From JBBCJT01 sp037190665 (GTDB lineage Bacteria > Pseudomonadota > Alphaproteobacteria > Acetobacterales > Acetobacteraceae), in contig JBBCJT010000125.1 in NCBI GenBank assembly GCA_037190665.1, positions 1-49,899 on the forward strand: DNA of 49,899 bases, written 5' to 3'. The notes below the pieces were generated by a model. The model saw only the letters and a program-made list of their open reading frames with translations. It had not been told where the DNA came from and did no database searches. The first letter of the stretch is position 1. Each line of letters starts with the position of its first letter. The position numbers were made by a program, and so were the translations under genes. Shown one piece after another: positions 40,111 through 49,534 of the stretch.

Positions 40111-41211
40111 TCAGCGGAAGCGGAGAACCGCCTTGATCGCGCGCCCGCGTTCGCTGTCCTCGACCGCCTGGTTGATCTGCTCGAAATCATAGAAGCGGAT
40201 CAGCTTGTCGAACGGGAAGCGGCCCTGGCGGTACAGCTCCACCAGCTTCGGGATGAACAGCGACGGCACCGAATCCCCCTCGCAGATGCCGCGGATCTTG
40301 CGGCCGAGCAGAAGCCCCCAGGTGTCCAGATTGATCTCGCTGCCGAAGGGCGGCGCGCCGACCATGCCGCATTCGCCGAGGATGCGGATCGAATCCACCG
40401 CCTGCCGCAGCGCCTTCAGATTGCCGGAGGTCTCCAGCGAGAACTGCGTCCCGAGCCCGCCCGTGATCTCGCGGATCGCCTGCACCGGATCGGTCTTCGC
40501 GGGATTGACGACATGCGTCGCGCCAAGCTCCCGCGCCATCGTCAGGCGCTCCTCCTTCGGATCGACGCAGATGCGCACCGCGCATCCGGTGACGACCGCA
40601 CCCAGCAGCGCCGACAGGCCGACCGAACCGGCGCCATAGATGGCGATCGAATCGCCCGCCTGCGGATGCAGCGAGTTGATCACCGCCCCCGCCCCGGTCT
40701 GCACGCCGCAGCCCAGCGGCCCCATCAGCTCGAGCGGCACGTCCGGCGGGATGCGGACCACGCTGCGTTCCGTGCCGATGGCATAGGTCGCGAAGGAGGA
40801 CTGGCTGAAGAAGCCGCCATGGATGACCTCCTCGCACTTGAACATGGTCGGGCTGCCGTCCATCCGCGCGAAGCCGAAATTCGCCTTGAAGAAGTCCCGG
40901 CAATACATGGGATGGCCCGTCTGGCACGTGTCGCAATAGCCGCAGGAATTGCAGCTCATCACGACATGATCGCCCGGCTTCAGCCGGGAGACGCGGCTGC
41001 CCACCTTCTCCACCACGCCGGAACCCTCATGCCCGTACACCGCCGGGAACGGCGCGGGAACGACCTGGTCCCTGGGCAGGGTGTCGGTGTGGCAGATGCC
41101 GCAGGCGACGATGCGGACGAGCACCTCGTCGTCCCGTGGATCGTCGAGTTCGACCTCTTCCAGCGAGAAGGCACCGCCCTTCTCGCGCATGATGGCAGCC
41201 GTGATCTTCAT
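40111..41211 (-). CDS. Zinc-dependent aryl-alcohol dehydrogenase-like protein (MDR family)
   Basis: This 366-residue medium-chain alcohol dehydrogenase has catalytic zinc ligands C40 (GICHTD) and H61 (GHEGSG), with structural zinc cysteines C90, C93, C96 and C104 spaced C-x2-C-x2-C-x7-C. The Rossmann motif is YGAGSVGLSALLGA. The overall pattern, including FFKANFGFARMDGSPTMF and GGFFSQSSFATYA, resembles benzyl/aryl-alcohol dehydrogenases (XylB type), which oxidise aromatic alcohols to aldehydes with NAD+. It lies 28 bp after the aldehyde dehydrogenase gene on the same strand, so the two would carry out alcohol to aldehyde to acid. Confidence 0.92.
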   Translation of the reverse strand: MKITAAIMREKGGAFSLEEVELDDPRDDEVLVRIVACGICHTDTLPRDQVVPAPFPAVYGHEGSGVVEKVGSRVSRLKPGDHVVMSCNSCGYCDTCQTGHPMYCRDFFKANFGFARMDGSPTMFKCEEVIHGGFFSQSSFATYAIGTERSVVRIPPDVPLELMGPLGCGVQTGAGAVINSLHPQAGDSIAIYGAGSVGLSALLGAVVTGCAVRICVDPKEERLTMARELGATHVVNPAKTDPVQAIREITGGLGTQFSLETSGNLKALRQAVDSIRILGECGMVGAPPFGSEINLDTWGLLLGRKIRGICEGDSVPSLFIPKLVELYRQGRFPFDKLIRFYDFEQINQAVEDSERGRAIKAVLRFR

Positions 41212-41239
41212 GGCGTCTCTTCTCGACGGAGGATCGGGT

Positions 41240-42736
41240 TCACGCCCGGGGCACGAACCAGGGCGGGTTCACGGATGTCTGGACCGTCACCGCCTTGAGA
41301 TGCGAGTACATATTCAGCGTCTCGCGGCAGAACTCGCTGCCGATGCCGCTTTCCTTGAAGCCGCCGAAGGGCGAGCCGCTCGCGAGATTGAAGTAGTTGT
41401 TGATCCAGACGTTGCCGGTCTGCAACCGATCCGCCGTGTCCATCGCGGATTTCAGGTCGCTGGTGTAGATGCCCGCCGCCAGTCCGTAGCGGACATCGTT
41501 CGCTTCATGGATGAGCTGCTCGCGATCCTTCCAGCGGATCACCGACAGCACCGGGCCGAAGATCTCCTCCTGCGCGATGCGGGACCTGTTGGCGGTCTCG
41601 AAGATCGTCGGCTGGAAGAACCAGCCCGTCCCGCAACCGGGCACGTTCACACGCTCCCCGCCGGACACGAGGCGGGCTTCGGACCTGCCGATGTCGATAT
41701 AGGACTGCACCCGGCGGCCCTGCGTTTCCGAGATGAGGCAGCCGAGCAGCGGGCCTTCGTTCATCGGATCCGTCACCGGGATGCGCGACATGCCGGCAAC
41801 GAGGCGCAACATGAAATCGTCGTAGATCGCATCGTGCAGGAACAGCCGCGTCCCGGCGAGGCAGGACTGGCCGTTGCAGTACATCGACGCGAAGATGACG
41901 TTGTCGACGATCGCATCCATGTCCGCCGGGGCGATGTCCGGAAATACGATGTTCGGACTCTTGCCGCCCAGTTCCAGCGAGACCGGCACCAGCCGGTTGG
42001 CCCCGGCGACGGAGATGATGCGGCCCACCTGCGGACTGCCGGTGAAGGCGAGCTTCGCCACCGCCGGATGCGCCGTCAGCGCCGCGCCGGCTTCCTCTCC
42101 GCGGCCCGGAACGATGTTGATCACGCCCGGCGGGAAGGCCGCCGCGATATGCCTGCCCAGTTCCAGCGTCGACAGCGAGGCGTTCTCGTCGGGTTTGAGG
42201 ACGACGGTGTTGCCCGCCGCGACCGCCGGGGCGATCTTCAGCGCCGCCATGATGGCCGGGACATTCCACGGAATGATCTGGCCGCAGACGCCATAGGGCT
42301 CGCGCTTGGCGAGCATGTATCCGTTCGGGATCGGGCGGCCGAACCCCTCATGCGTGACCGCCGCGGCAGCGAAGTAACGGTACTGCGCGACCGCGATCGC
42401 GTGATCGATCTTGGTCTCCCAGAGACCCCGCCCGATATCGAGCGTGTCGATCACCATCAGCCGTTCGGCGTCGCGTTCGATCGCGTCGGCGAATTTGTGC
42501 AGGCAGGCGGCGCGCTCCTCCGGCTGCATGGCTTTCCAGGCGGGGAACGCCGCCGCGGCGGCAGCTACCGCGGCCTCGATCTCCGCCGCGCCGCAGCGCC
42601 CGATGTCCGCCAGATGCTCGCCCGACGCGGCCGCGAGCGCCGGAAAGGTCGAAGCCTGAACAGGATGGTACTCGTTGTTAATGAACGCCCCGTAAAGAGC
42701 CGAAAGGCTCCGCCGCGCGGCCTGAGCGTTGAGCAC
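41240..42736 (-). CDS. Aldehyde dehydrogenase family protein
   Basis: This 498-residue NAD(P)+-dependent aldehyde dehydrogenase has the general base Glu255 in LELGGKSPNIVF, catalytic Cys292 in CNGQSCLAGTRLF, IPWNVP, KPDENASLSTLELG, FTGSPQVGRII and EEIFGPVLSVIRW. GTG 42736 is chosen because GGGAGGA lies a few bases upstream on the minus strand and the frame above is not conserved. It is the first gene of a two-gene operon with the zinc alcohol dehydrogenase. An AraC regulator gene lies 176 bp upstream on the same strand, with tandem direct repeats in between. Confidence 0.95.
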   Translation of the reverse strand: MLNAQAARRSLSALYGAFINNEYHPVQASTFPALAAASGEHLADIGRCGAAEIEAAVAAAAAAFPAWKAMQPEERAACLHKFADAIERDAERLMVIDTLDIGRGLWETKIDHAIAVAQYRYFAAAAVTHEGFGRPIPNGYMLAKREPYGVCGQIIPWNVPAIMAALKIAPAVAAGNTVVLKPDENASLSTLELGRHIAAAFPPGVINIVPGRGEEAGAALTAHPAVAKLAFTGSPQVGRIISVAGANRLVPVSLELGGKSPNIVFPDIAPADMDAIVDNVIFASMYCNGQSCLAGTRLFLHDAIYDDFMLRLVAGMSRIPVTDPMNEGPLLGCLISETQGRRVQSYIDIGRSEARLVSGGERVNVPGCGTGWFFQPTIFETANRSRIAQEEIFGPVLSVIRWKDREQLIHEANDVRYGLAAGIYTSDLKSAMDTADRLQTGNVWINNYFNLASGSPFGGFKESGIGSEFCRETLNMYSHLKAVTVQTSVNPPWFVPRA

Positions 42737-42882
42737 CCGATCCTCCCGCCATATGCTTTGTCGCTGAGATTCTTCGTTCCCGGCCCGTGAACGAGCCGAG
42801 GACCCCGCCAGCACCGCGCCCGATCGAATGGACAGGTGTGGCGATGTCGCGCGGAACCTAGGAAGGCGGGGCGAGCAGCGTC

Positions 42883-42931
42883 TATCCGGCGCTTGCGGAT
42901 GTCGGTGCGGCTTTATCCGCTTCTTGCGGAC
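42883..42931. promoter_or_regulatory. Two direct repeats, candidate AraC-type operator
   Basis: TATCCG-N3-CTTGCGGA occurs at 42883-42899 and again at 42914-42930, exactly 31 bp (about three helical turns) apart. Each also contains an ATCCG/CGGA inverted arrangement. The repeats lie about 150-195 bp upstream of the aldehyde dehydrogenase start and the second overlaps the end of the AraC gene. Paired direct repeats in one helical phase are typical AraC/XylS binding sites. Confidence 0.55.
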
Positions 42932-43896
42932 CTTCTGGTCTCGCGCGGCAGCTCTCCGAAGCGCGCGCGGTAGTGGGCGGAGAACCGCCCGAGATGATGG
43001 AAGCCATGCAGCATGGCGATGCCGGCGAGGTCACAGTGCGGGTCCGCCAGAAGCGCGGCTCTCACGGCATCGAGACGCAGCCCGCGAAGCCACGCCATCG
43101 GCGACATGCCCAGATGTTCGTGGCACAGCACGTTCAACTGGCGCTCCGAAAGCGCAGCCGCGGACGCCAGATCGGCCAGCGTCACCGGCAGGGACAGGTG
43201 CGAGAGGGCGAAGCCATGAAGGCGGTCCAGCCGGCGTCTCGCCTGCCTCGCCTTCGGCCTGTCGCCATCGTCCGTCGCAGCCACTGTTGGGCCGGCCTGC
43301 AGCAGGAGGAACATGGCCAGGCCGTATTCCATGTGCTCAAGCCAGGGCCTGTGCGCCTCGCTCTCGCGCGCATGTTTCTCCAGCGCGGTGAATGCCTGTA
43401 GCTGCGCCAGCCATTGCCCGCTCGCCGCCTCCGTGAGGAGCAGTCCGGGCGTCCGGCGTATCGCATTGTAGAGATGCGGCTGGCCGAGCCTGCCGGCGGC
43501 ACCTTCCAGCACCCGATGCGGCAGGCGCAGGATCAGTTGTTCCGATGCGCCGGACCAGTGCAGGTCGATGCGCCTGCGCGGCGAACTGACGATGGCCCTT
43601 CCCTGCCTGACCGGCTGACACTGGCCGTCCGCCTCGATCTCGATCCCGCCGGACAGGGAGAAATGGACCAGAGAGAAGCCGTCATAGGGGACGGGATGGA
43701 TTTCGACTTCCGCGCCGTAGCGCAGGGAATAGAGCGACAGGCCGGGGGTATCGAACTTGCACATCCGCGTATCGGCAGCGCCACGATGCCAGCGCAGGCG
43801 GTGATGGCTCAGTTCCCGGGTCACCAGCGAATGGGTCGCGGATCGCTCTCGCGATTCGAAGATGCAGTGCTCGTACAGCGCAGCTAGTTCAGGCAT
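42913..43896 (-). CDS. AraC family transcriptional regulator
   Basis: This 327-residue activator-type regulator has an N-terminal AraC-binding-2-like sensor region (about 30-190, GLSLYSLRYGAEVEIHPVPYDGFSLVHFSLSGGIEIEAD) and a C-terminal double HTH (about 225-325, LPVTLADLASAAALSERQLNVLCHEHLGMSPMAWLRGLRLDAVRAALL and IAMLHGFHHLGRFSAHYRARFGELP). This architecture is common in regulators of aromatic catabolism (FeaR/NphR-like). ATG 43896 is chosen; a TTG at 43920 is the alternative. It probably controls the adjacent aldehyde and alcohol dehydrogenase genes, perhaps from the direct repeats at its 3' end. (Quoted motifs are joined from adjacent short segments.). Confidence 0.92.
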   Translation of the reverse strand: MPELAALYEHCIFESRERSATHSLVTRELSHHRLRWHRGAADTRMCKFDTPGLSLYSLRYGAEVEIHPVPYDGFSLVHFSLSGGIEIEADGQCQPVRQGRAIVSSPRRRIDLHWSGASEQLILRLPHRVLEGAAGRLGQPHLYNAIRRTPGLLLTEAASGQWLAQLQAFTALEKHARESEAHRPWLEHMEYGLAMFLLLQAGPTVAATDDGDRPKARQARRRLDRLHGFALSHLSLPVTLADLASAAALSERQLNVLCHEHLGMSPMAWLRGLRLDAVRAALLADPHCDLAGIAMLHGFHHLGRFSAHYRARFGELPRETRRSARSG

Positions 43897-43942
43897 CTCC
43901 CTGCCCTCAGTCCCGCGCAACCCGCCATTCGCGTGCGCATGC

Positions 43943-44773
43943 TCAGGCCGCCACGCCGGCCTGCCGCGCCAGCTCCACCAGCGTCCCGCGCGCCGCCTGC
44001 ATCGCCGCGAGGTCGGCGAACGCGTTCATGTAGTGGCCGCGATAGCCCGCCCCTTCGATGCGGCGGAACATGGCGCCGAAATCGAAATCGCCCTCGCCGG
44101 GGATCAGGTGCTCCTCGATCCCGTTGCGGAAGCAATCGGCCAGCCGCACCTCGCGCACGCGGTCGAGCGGGATCGCATCGAGGAACCCGTCCAGGCCGTC
44201 CGGCATCAGATGCGCGTGGTTGGCGGTGAAGGACAGCGCGAAGGCGGGGCTGTCGATCGCCTCGTAGCAGTACCGCCACTCCGCGATGGAATGGGCGAGG
44301 TAGTGCACCTCCGCCTCCGCCGGCTCCTTGTTCAGGTTCTCCAGCAGCAGCACCACGCCGCGCTGCTCCGCATGCGCCACCGCGCGCTGCAGACGCGCGC
44401 GTCCGGCCTCCATGCGCTGCGCGAGATCGGCGGTGAAGTGGAAGCCCGCGTGCACGACGATGGTGCGCGCGCCGAGTTGCGGGGCGATGTCGATATAGGC
44501 GCGCAGGTAGGCGTCCACCGCGTCGGCGACGAAGGGCGCGTACTCCGCGACGTTCACGGCGGAGGAGGTGTGCAGGCCGAGATGCAGGCCGCCGCGCTCC
44601 ACCTTCTCGCGGATCGCCGCGGCGCGCGCGGCATCGAAGGCGGTCAGCGCATTCGCGCCGGTGTCGAGCTGGATGTCGATGAAGCGCACATCGTGCGCCA
44701 GCGCCCAGTCGATCGCCTCCTCCAGCCGGAGGTGGCGGCCGATATCCACGCCGATGCGGTCGTACAGGGACAT
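43943..44773 (-). CDS. Sugar phosphate isomerase/epimerase family protein (TIM barrel)
   Basis: This 276-residue AP-endonuclease-2-like TIM barrel has HDVRFIDIQLDTGAN, LHLGLHTSSAVNVAEYAPFV, TIVVHAGFHF, VVLLLENLNKEPAE with the metal-binding Glu, and EHLIPGEGDFDFGAMFRRIEGAGYRGHYMNAF, where His/Glu and His metal ligands are expected. The fold covers xylose isomerase-like, IolE/IolI-like and endonuclease IV enzymes; the substrate here is unknown. It lies 10 bp downstream of the large vWA-type membrane protein gene, possibly cotranscribed, though the functions seem unrelated. Confidence 0.88.
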   Translation of the reverse strand: MSLYDRIGVDIGRHLRLEEAIDWALAHDVRFIDIQLDTGANALTAFDAARAAAIREKVERGGLHLGLHTSSAVNVAEYAPFVADAVDAYLRAYIDIAPQLGARTIVVHAGFHFTADLAQRMEAGRARLQRAVAHAEQRGVVLLLENLNKEPAEAEVHYLAHSIAEWRYCYEAIDSPAFALSFTANHAHLMPDGLDGFLDAIPLDRVREVRLADCFRNGIEEHLIPGEGDFDFGAMFRRIEGAGYRGHYMNAFADLAAMQAARGTLVELARQAGVAA

Positions 44774-44783
44774 GGCCGCCGGC

Positions 44784-46865
44784 TTAGCGTCCCTCGCGCC
44801 GCCACGCCACGACCGCCATGCCGAGGATCAGCGGCAGCGCCAGCCACGGCGGCAGCAGCGGCAGCGCGGCGACGCCGGTGACGACGTGGTCGCGGTTGCG
44901 CCGCAGCCCGATCCAGGACCCGCCGGCCGCATCCCGCCCCGCTTCCACGCGGCGGAGTTCCGGCACGCCTGCGGGTTCGAGGAACCGCACCGATCCGCCC
45001 GTCGCGCGCGTCAGCCCCTGCACCAGCGTGGCGGTGGCGCGCAGGTCCGCGACCTCCGGCGGGTTCGCGGCACCGGCGGCGGCGAAGGCGGTGCGCCGCC
45101 CGTCCGTCGCCTGCCACACGCCGGGCGTTTCCGCCGGCAGGGTCAGCGTGGACCGCCCGCCCCCCGCGGGGGCGAGCTGCATGCGCGTGACGTTGCCGTC
45201 CGGATCGGTGACGGTGATCTCCCCGGGCGCCTCCGCCTCGGTGCTGCGCCGCTCGATCATCAGCCGCCCGCCCTCGACCCGCGCGGTGAGGTCCTCCTCC
45301 TCCAGCTCCGGCTCCTTCATCAGCCAGTGCGCGATGCGGCGCAGTAGTTCCGCATGCGGCCCGCCGCCGTCATGGCCGCGGCTCCAGAGCCAGATCTGGT
45401 CGGACAGCAGCAGCGCGACGCGCCCCTCCTCGACGCGTTCGAGCAGCAGCAGCGGCGCGCCGCGCTCGTCGGACATCAGCGACGCGCCGGCCATCGAAGC
45501 GGTGTCGATGGTGCGGTACCAGCGCCCCCAGGCGGGATCGCCCTGCTCCCGCCAGCCGGGCAGTTCGGCGGTGACGGGGTGGCGCTGGCCAAGCTCCGTC
45601 ACGCGCGGGCGGTAGGCGCGCTCGGTCACGCCGCCGGCCGGCCGCGCCGGCAGCACCCGGCCCAGCGGCGTGGCGGCGAGCGAGCCGGGGCCGATGAAAT
45701 CAGGCCCCACGCTCATCAGCAGCGCGCCGCCGCCGCGCACGTAGTCGGCGATGTTACGCAGGTAGACCGGCGGCAGGATGCCGCGGTTCTGGAACCGGTC
45801 GAAGACGATCAGGTCGAAGTCGCGCAGCTTCACCTGGAACAGCTCGCGCACCGGGAAGGGGATCAGCGCGAGTTCGTTCAGCGGCGTCAGATCGTCCTTC
45901 TCGGGCGGACGCAGGATGGTGAAATGCACCAGATCGACCGAGGCGTCGGCCTTCAGCAGCCGCCGCCACGTGCGCTCGCCCTGATGCGGCTCGCCCGAGA
46001 CCAGCAGCACGCGCAGCCGGTCGCGCACGCCGTTGATGGTCACGACCTGGCGGTTGTTGAGCGGGCTGATCTCGCCCGGCCGCGTCTCCGCCTCCATCTC
46101 CACGACGGAAGGGCCGGCGCGCGCGATCGGTACCTCGATGCGGTGCTCGCGCCCCACCGGCACGGAGGTGACGCGTGGCGGCTCGCCGTCGCGGCGCACG
46201 GTCAGCCGCGCGGCGCCGGACGGGCGCTCCACGCCGAGATCCTCGATGATCACGCGCAGTTCCACCGAGCGGCCGACGAGGCCGAAGCCCGGCGCCTCGA
46301 TCACCCGCAGGCGGCGGTCGGTCTGCTCGCCCGCGCCGGTCAGCAGCACGTGCAGCGGCGCATCGAAGGGGGGGACGGCGGGGATGTCGTGCGCCTGCCC
46401 GTCCGTCACCATCACCACGCCGGCCACCCGCGCGCGGGGGATCTCGGACAGCGCGCGCTCCGCCGCCTCGAACAGCCGGGTGCCGTTCGATCCGGCCTCC
46501 GGCACCACGACGGTGCGCAGTTCCAGTTCCGGCAGCCGCCCGGCCCGCGCCTCGATCGCCGCGCGTGCCTCTACCGCGAGCCGCGCGCGGTCGTCGATGC
46601 GCATCGAGGCGCTCTCGTCGATCACCAGCAGGCCGATGTCGGGCAGCGTCTCGCGCGTTTCCTGCACCAGCCGCGGATTGGCGAGCCAGCCGAGCACCAG
46701 CGCGAACAGCGCCGCCCGCCACAGCACGCCGCGGGCCCGCCGCCACAGGCCGATGCCGACGACCAGCGCCGCGAGCACGGCAAGCACCAGCAGCACGATG
46801 TCCGGCAGCAGCGGATCGAAGCGCAGCGCCGCGATGGTCTGTTCGAGGCGTCCCTGCCCGTTCAA
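44784..46865 (-). CDS. Large membrane protein with vWA-like and glutamine-amidotransferase-like domains
   Basis: This 693-residue protein has two N-terminal transmembrane helices (about 22-70), then a vWA-like region with MIDAS-type IDESASM (DxSxS) and VMVTDGQ, a middle region RLRVLLVSGEPHQGERTWRRLLKADASVDLVHFTIL with GGGALLMSVG that follows class I amidotransferase-like (ThuA-type) folds, and a C-terminal helix (LPPWLALPLILGMAVVAW). Such genes accompany moxR, DUF58 and DUF4159 genes in alphaproteobacteria and are often labelled glutamine amidotransferase. Function is unknown; an envelope stress or assembly role is likely. Its ATG overlaps the DUF4159 gene stop by 4 bp. Confidence 0.85.
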   Translation of the reverse strand: MNGQGRLEQTIAALRFDPLLPDIVLLVLAVLAALVVGIGLWRRARGVLWRAALFALVLGWLANPRLVQETRETLPDIGLLVIDESASMRIDDRARLAVEARAAIEARAGRLPELELRTVVVPEAGSNGTRLFEAAERALSEIPRARVAGVVMVTDGQAHDIPAVPPFDAPLHVLLTGAGEQTDRRLRVIEAPGFGLVGRSVELRVIIEDLGVERPSGAARLTVRRDGEPPRVTSVPVGREHRIEVPIARAGPSVVEMEAETRPGEISPLNNRQVVTINGVRDRLRVLLVSGEPHQGERTWRRLLKADASVDLVHFTILRPPEKDDLTPLNELALIPFPVRELFQVKLRDFDLIVFDRFQNRGILPPVYLRNIADYVRGGGALLMSVGPDFIGPGSLAATPLGRVLPARPAGGVTERAYRPRVTELGQRHPVTAELPGWREQGDPAWGRWYRTIDTASMAGASLMSDERGAPLLLLERVEEGRVALLLSDQIWLWSRGHDGGGPHAELLRRIAHWLMKEPELEEEDLTARVEGGRLMIERRSTEAEAPGEITVTDPDGNVTRMQLAPAGGGRSTLTLPAETPGVWQATDGRRTAFAAAGAANPPEVADLRATATLVQGLTRATGGSVRFLEPAGVPELRRVEAGRDAAGGSWIGLRRNRDHVVTGVAALPLLPPWLALPLILGMAVVAWRREGR

Positions 46866-49528
46866 TTGCCCAGCCTTTCGAGGATGGCGGGCACGTGCAC
46901 CTGGTCGCCCTTGTAGTTGCCGGTCAGCGCATACATCACGAGGTTCACGCCGAAGCGGTAGGCGAGCGTGCGCTGGCGCGCGCCGCCGGGAATGGTGGCG
47001 AAGGGATTGCGGCCCTGCGCATCCACCGCCCAGGCAGCCGCCCAGTCATGGCCGCCGATGATCACCGGGCTGATGCTGTCATTCGCGCGGTCCTGGTCGC
47101 GCGCCACCCAGACCTGCCCGCCGGCATAGCGGCCGGGGAACTCGCTCAGCAGGTAGAAGGCGCGCCCGAGCACGTGGTCCGCCGGCACCGGCGCGAGCGG
47201 CGGGATGGCAAGGCCGTGCGCAACGCGGCGCAGGGCGGCGTCCGAACCCGGCGCGAAAGCCTCGCCGCTGCCGGCGGCGCGCGTATCGAACAGCACGATG
47301 CCGCCGTTGCGCATGAAGCCGTTCACGGCCGCGACCGCGGCGGAATCGAGCGCAGGCTGATCGGCGGTCAGCGGCCAGTAGAGCAGCGGGTAGAAATCCA
47401 GCTCGTCGCGCCCCGGGGCAACGCCCACCGGCTCCGACAGCACCGCGGCGGTGCGGCGGTTCACGTATTCCGACAGGCCGGCGAGCCCCATGCGCGAGAC
47501 CTCGTCCACCTGCCCATCGCCGGTCAGCACGTAGGCCAGCCGCGTGGTCAGCGCCGGCATCTGCTGGGCGGTGGCCGGCAGCGCGAGGAACAGCACCAGC
47601 GCGGCGGCGACCGGGCGCAGCACGCCGCGCAGGCCGAACGCGATCAGCAGGTCCACGAGCAGCAGCAGCAGCGCGCCGGCGACCAGCCAGTGGCCGAGCG
47701 CGCGCTCCGCCGGGTCCGCCCCCAGCACGGCGCGCGCCGCATCCGGGATCGGCGGCGCGACGCGCGGTTCCGGCAGCGCGGCGGACAGGTTCAGCGCGCG
47801 GCGGCCGTTCTCCGGCCCGTACAGGCCCGGCGGATGGCGCGGCGACGGCGCGGTCTCCGCGATGCGGTCGGCGCGCACGCCCGATGCGGCGGGCGGGGGT
47901 GCGCCCAGCCGCGCGAAACCGTCGAAGGTCTCGAAGGGCGGCAGCACCTGCGCACCCTCCGCGCCTGCCACGCCGACCGCGAGTTGGACCAGCCGCGCCA
48001 TCATGTCCACGAACAGTCCGGACAGCGGCAGGTTCGACCAGTCCGCATTCGCGGTGACGTGGAACAGCACGATCCGCCCCTGCCCGCGCGTCTCGCTGGT
48101 CACGAGCGGCGTGCCGTCGGCGAGCGCGGCCCAGGTGCGTTCGGACAGCAGCGGCTGCGGTTCGGCCAGCACCTGCCGCTCGATCTTCACCTCCTCCGGC
48201 ACCGCCAACCCGGCGAAGGGCGAATTGGCCGGGAACGGCGCGAGCCCGGCGGGCTGCGACCAGGACAGCGCGCCGCCGAGCTGGCGGTCGCCGCTGCGGA
48301 TGACGACCGGGTTGAGCGGATCGGGCGCCGCGGCGGTGCGCGGGCCGGCGAAGCGCACGAGCAGCCCGCCGCGCTCGACGAAGCGGTTCAGTAACTCACG
48401 CTCCTGCCCTTCGGCCACCGGCCGGTCCGCCAGCACCATCACCGCGATCTCGCGCGACAGGAGCTGCGGCAGCTCGCCGCGGCGGAGTTCGGTGAACGGG
48501 CCGAGCGCGCGGTCGAGGTAGAACAGCTCGCCGATCAGCGGCGCATCCGCCGCCTCGTCGGACCCCGACAGCAGCCCCACCGGCCGGCGCCGCCAGCGTT
48601 CGTCGAGCAGCACCGAATGGGCGGACGAGGCCACGCCTTCGAGATCGAGCCGCGCCAGCCGGTTGCGCAGTTCCAGCGGCAGTTCCAGCGCCGCCTCGCC
48701 CTGGCTCTGCCCGGCCGGGATGTTGAGCACCGCCTGCGCCAGCGTCCGCCCGTCCGCCGTGCGGGCGAGCACCGGCACGGCGGTATCGCGCGGCGAGGGC
48801 GTCTGCGCCAGCCGGGCGACGAGGCGATCGGACTCGGGCCGCGGCGGCAGCAGCAGGCGCACGGGATTGTCCTCGGCCCGGAACTCGGTGACCGGGCCGA
48901 TCCGGCGCAGCGCGTCGGCGAACAGCCCGGCCGCGCCGTCATGGGCGATGCCGTCGGCGATGTAGGCGATGGCGGTGCCGCCGCGGTTCCACGATTGCAG
49001 CGCCGCCGCCGCGGCGGCGCGGTCCACCGGCCAGGGCAGCGGGCGCAGCGCGGCGATGCGCGCGCGCAGCTCGCTCGCCGGCATTGGCGGCGTGGCCTGC
49101 GGCTCCTCCCCGCGCAGGCCGGGGGCGGTGGCAAGCAGCGCGACGGGACGACCCTGCCGCTCGGCGCGGTCGAGCACGCCGGATGCCGCCTCGATCCGCG
49201 CCGCCCAGTCAGGGGCGGAGGGCCAGCCGTCGTCGATGACCAGCAGCACCGGCCCCGACCCGGGCAGCGCCCCGCCGGCATCGAGCACCGGGCGGGCGAG
49301 GCCGAGGATGATCAGCGCCGCGGCCGCCATGCGCAGCAGCAGCAGCCACCACGGCGTGCGGGCCGGGGTCTCCTCGGGCGGGCGCAGGCCGAACAGCAGG
49401 CGGATGGCCGGGAAGATCTCCCGCTTCGGCGCGGGCGGGGTCACGCGCAGCAGCCACCACAGCAGCGGCAGCGCCGGCAGGGCGAACAGCACCCAGGGGA
49501 CCGCGAAGGTGAGGCCGAAGACCGTCAT
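46862..49528 (-). CDS. DUF4159 domain-containing BatA-like membrane protein
   Basis: This 888-residue protein starts with the BatA/aerotolerance N-terminal signature (FAVPWVLFALPALPLLWWLLRVTPPAPKREIFPAIRLLFGL), two transmembrane helices, a vWA-like region (GPVLLVIDDGWPSAPDW), a central large periplasmic region, further helices (about 635-675), and a C-terminal DUF4159 domain (about 680-888, AYVLTGDGQVDEVSRMGLAGLSEYVNRRTA, ELDFYPLLYWPLTADQPAL, NGGIVLFDTR, FGVNLVMYALTGNYKGDQVHVPAILERLG). It forms an operon with the downstream gene. DUF58 and MoxR genes are expected upstream, beyond the right edge. The start region is immediately preceded by 168-bp tandem repeats. (Quoted pieces are separate segments.). 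Confidence 0.92.
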   Translation of the reverse strand: MTVFGLTFAVPWVLFALPALPLLWWLLRVTPPAPKREIFPAIRLLFGLRPPEETPARTPWWLLLLRMAAAALIILGLARPVLDAGGALPGSGPVLLVIDDGWPSAPDWAARIEAASGVLDRAERQGRPVALLATAPGLRGEEPQATPPMPASELRARIAALRPLPWPVDRAAAAAALQSWNRGGTAIAYIADGIAHDGAAGLFADALRRIGPVTEFRAEDNPVRLLLPPRPESDRLVARLAQTPSPRDTAVPVLARTADGRTLAQAVLNIPAGQSQGEAALELPLELRNRLARLDLEGVASSAHSVLLDERWRRRPVGLLSGSDEAADAPLIGELFYLDRALGPFTELRRGELPQLLSREIAVMVLADRPVAEGQERELLNRFVERGGLLVRFAGPRTAAAPDPLNPVVIRSGDRQLGGALSWSQPAGLAPFPANSPFAGLAVPEEVKIERQVLAEPQPLLSERTWAALADGTPLVTSETRGQGRIVLFHVTANADWSNLPLSGLFVDMMARLVQLAVGVAGAEGAQVLPPFETFDGFARLGAPPPAASGVRADRIAETAPSPRHPPGLYGPENGRRALNLSAALPEPRVAPPIPDAARAVLGADPAERALGHWLVAGALLLLLVDLLIAFGLRGVLRPVAAALVLFLALPATAQQMPALTTRLAYVLTGDGQVDEVSRMGLAGLSEYVNRRTAAVLSEPVGVAPGRDELDFYPLLYWPLTADQPALDSAAVAAVNGFMRNGGIVLFDTRAAGSGEAFAPGSDAALRRVAHGLAIPPLAPVPADHVLGRAFYLLSEFPGRYAGGQVWVARDQDRANDSISPVIIGGHDWAAAWAVDAQGRNPFATIPGGARQRTLAYRFGVNLVMYALTGNYKGDQVHVPAILERLGN

Positions 49529-49534
49529 CGGCTC

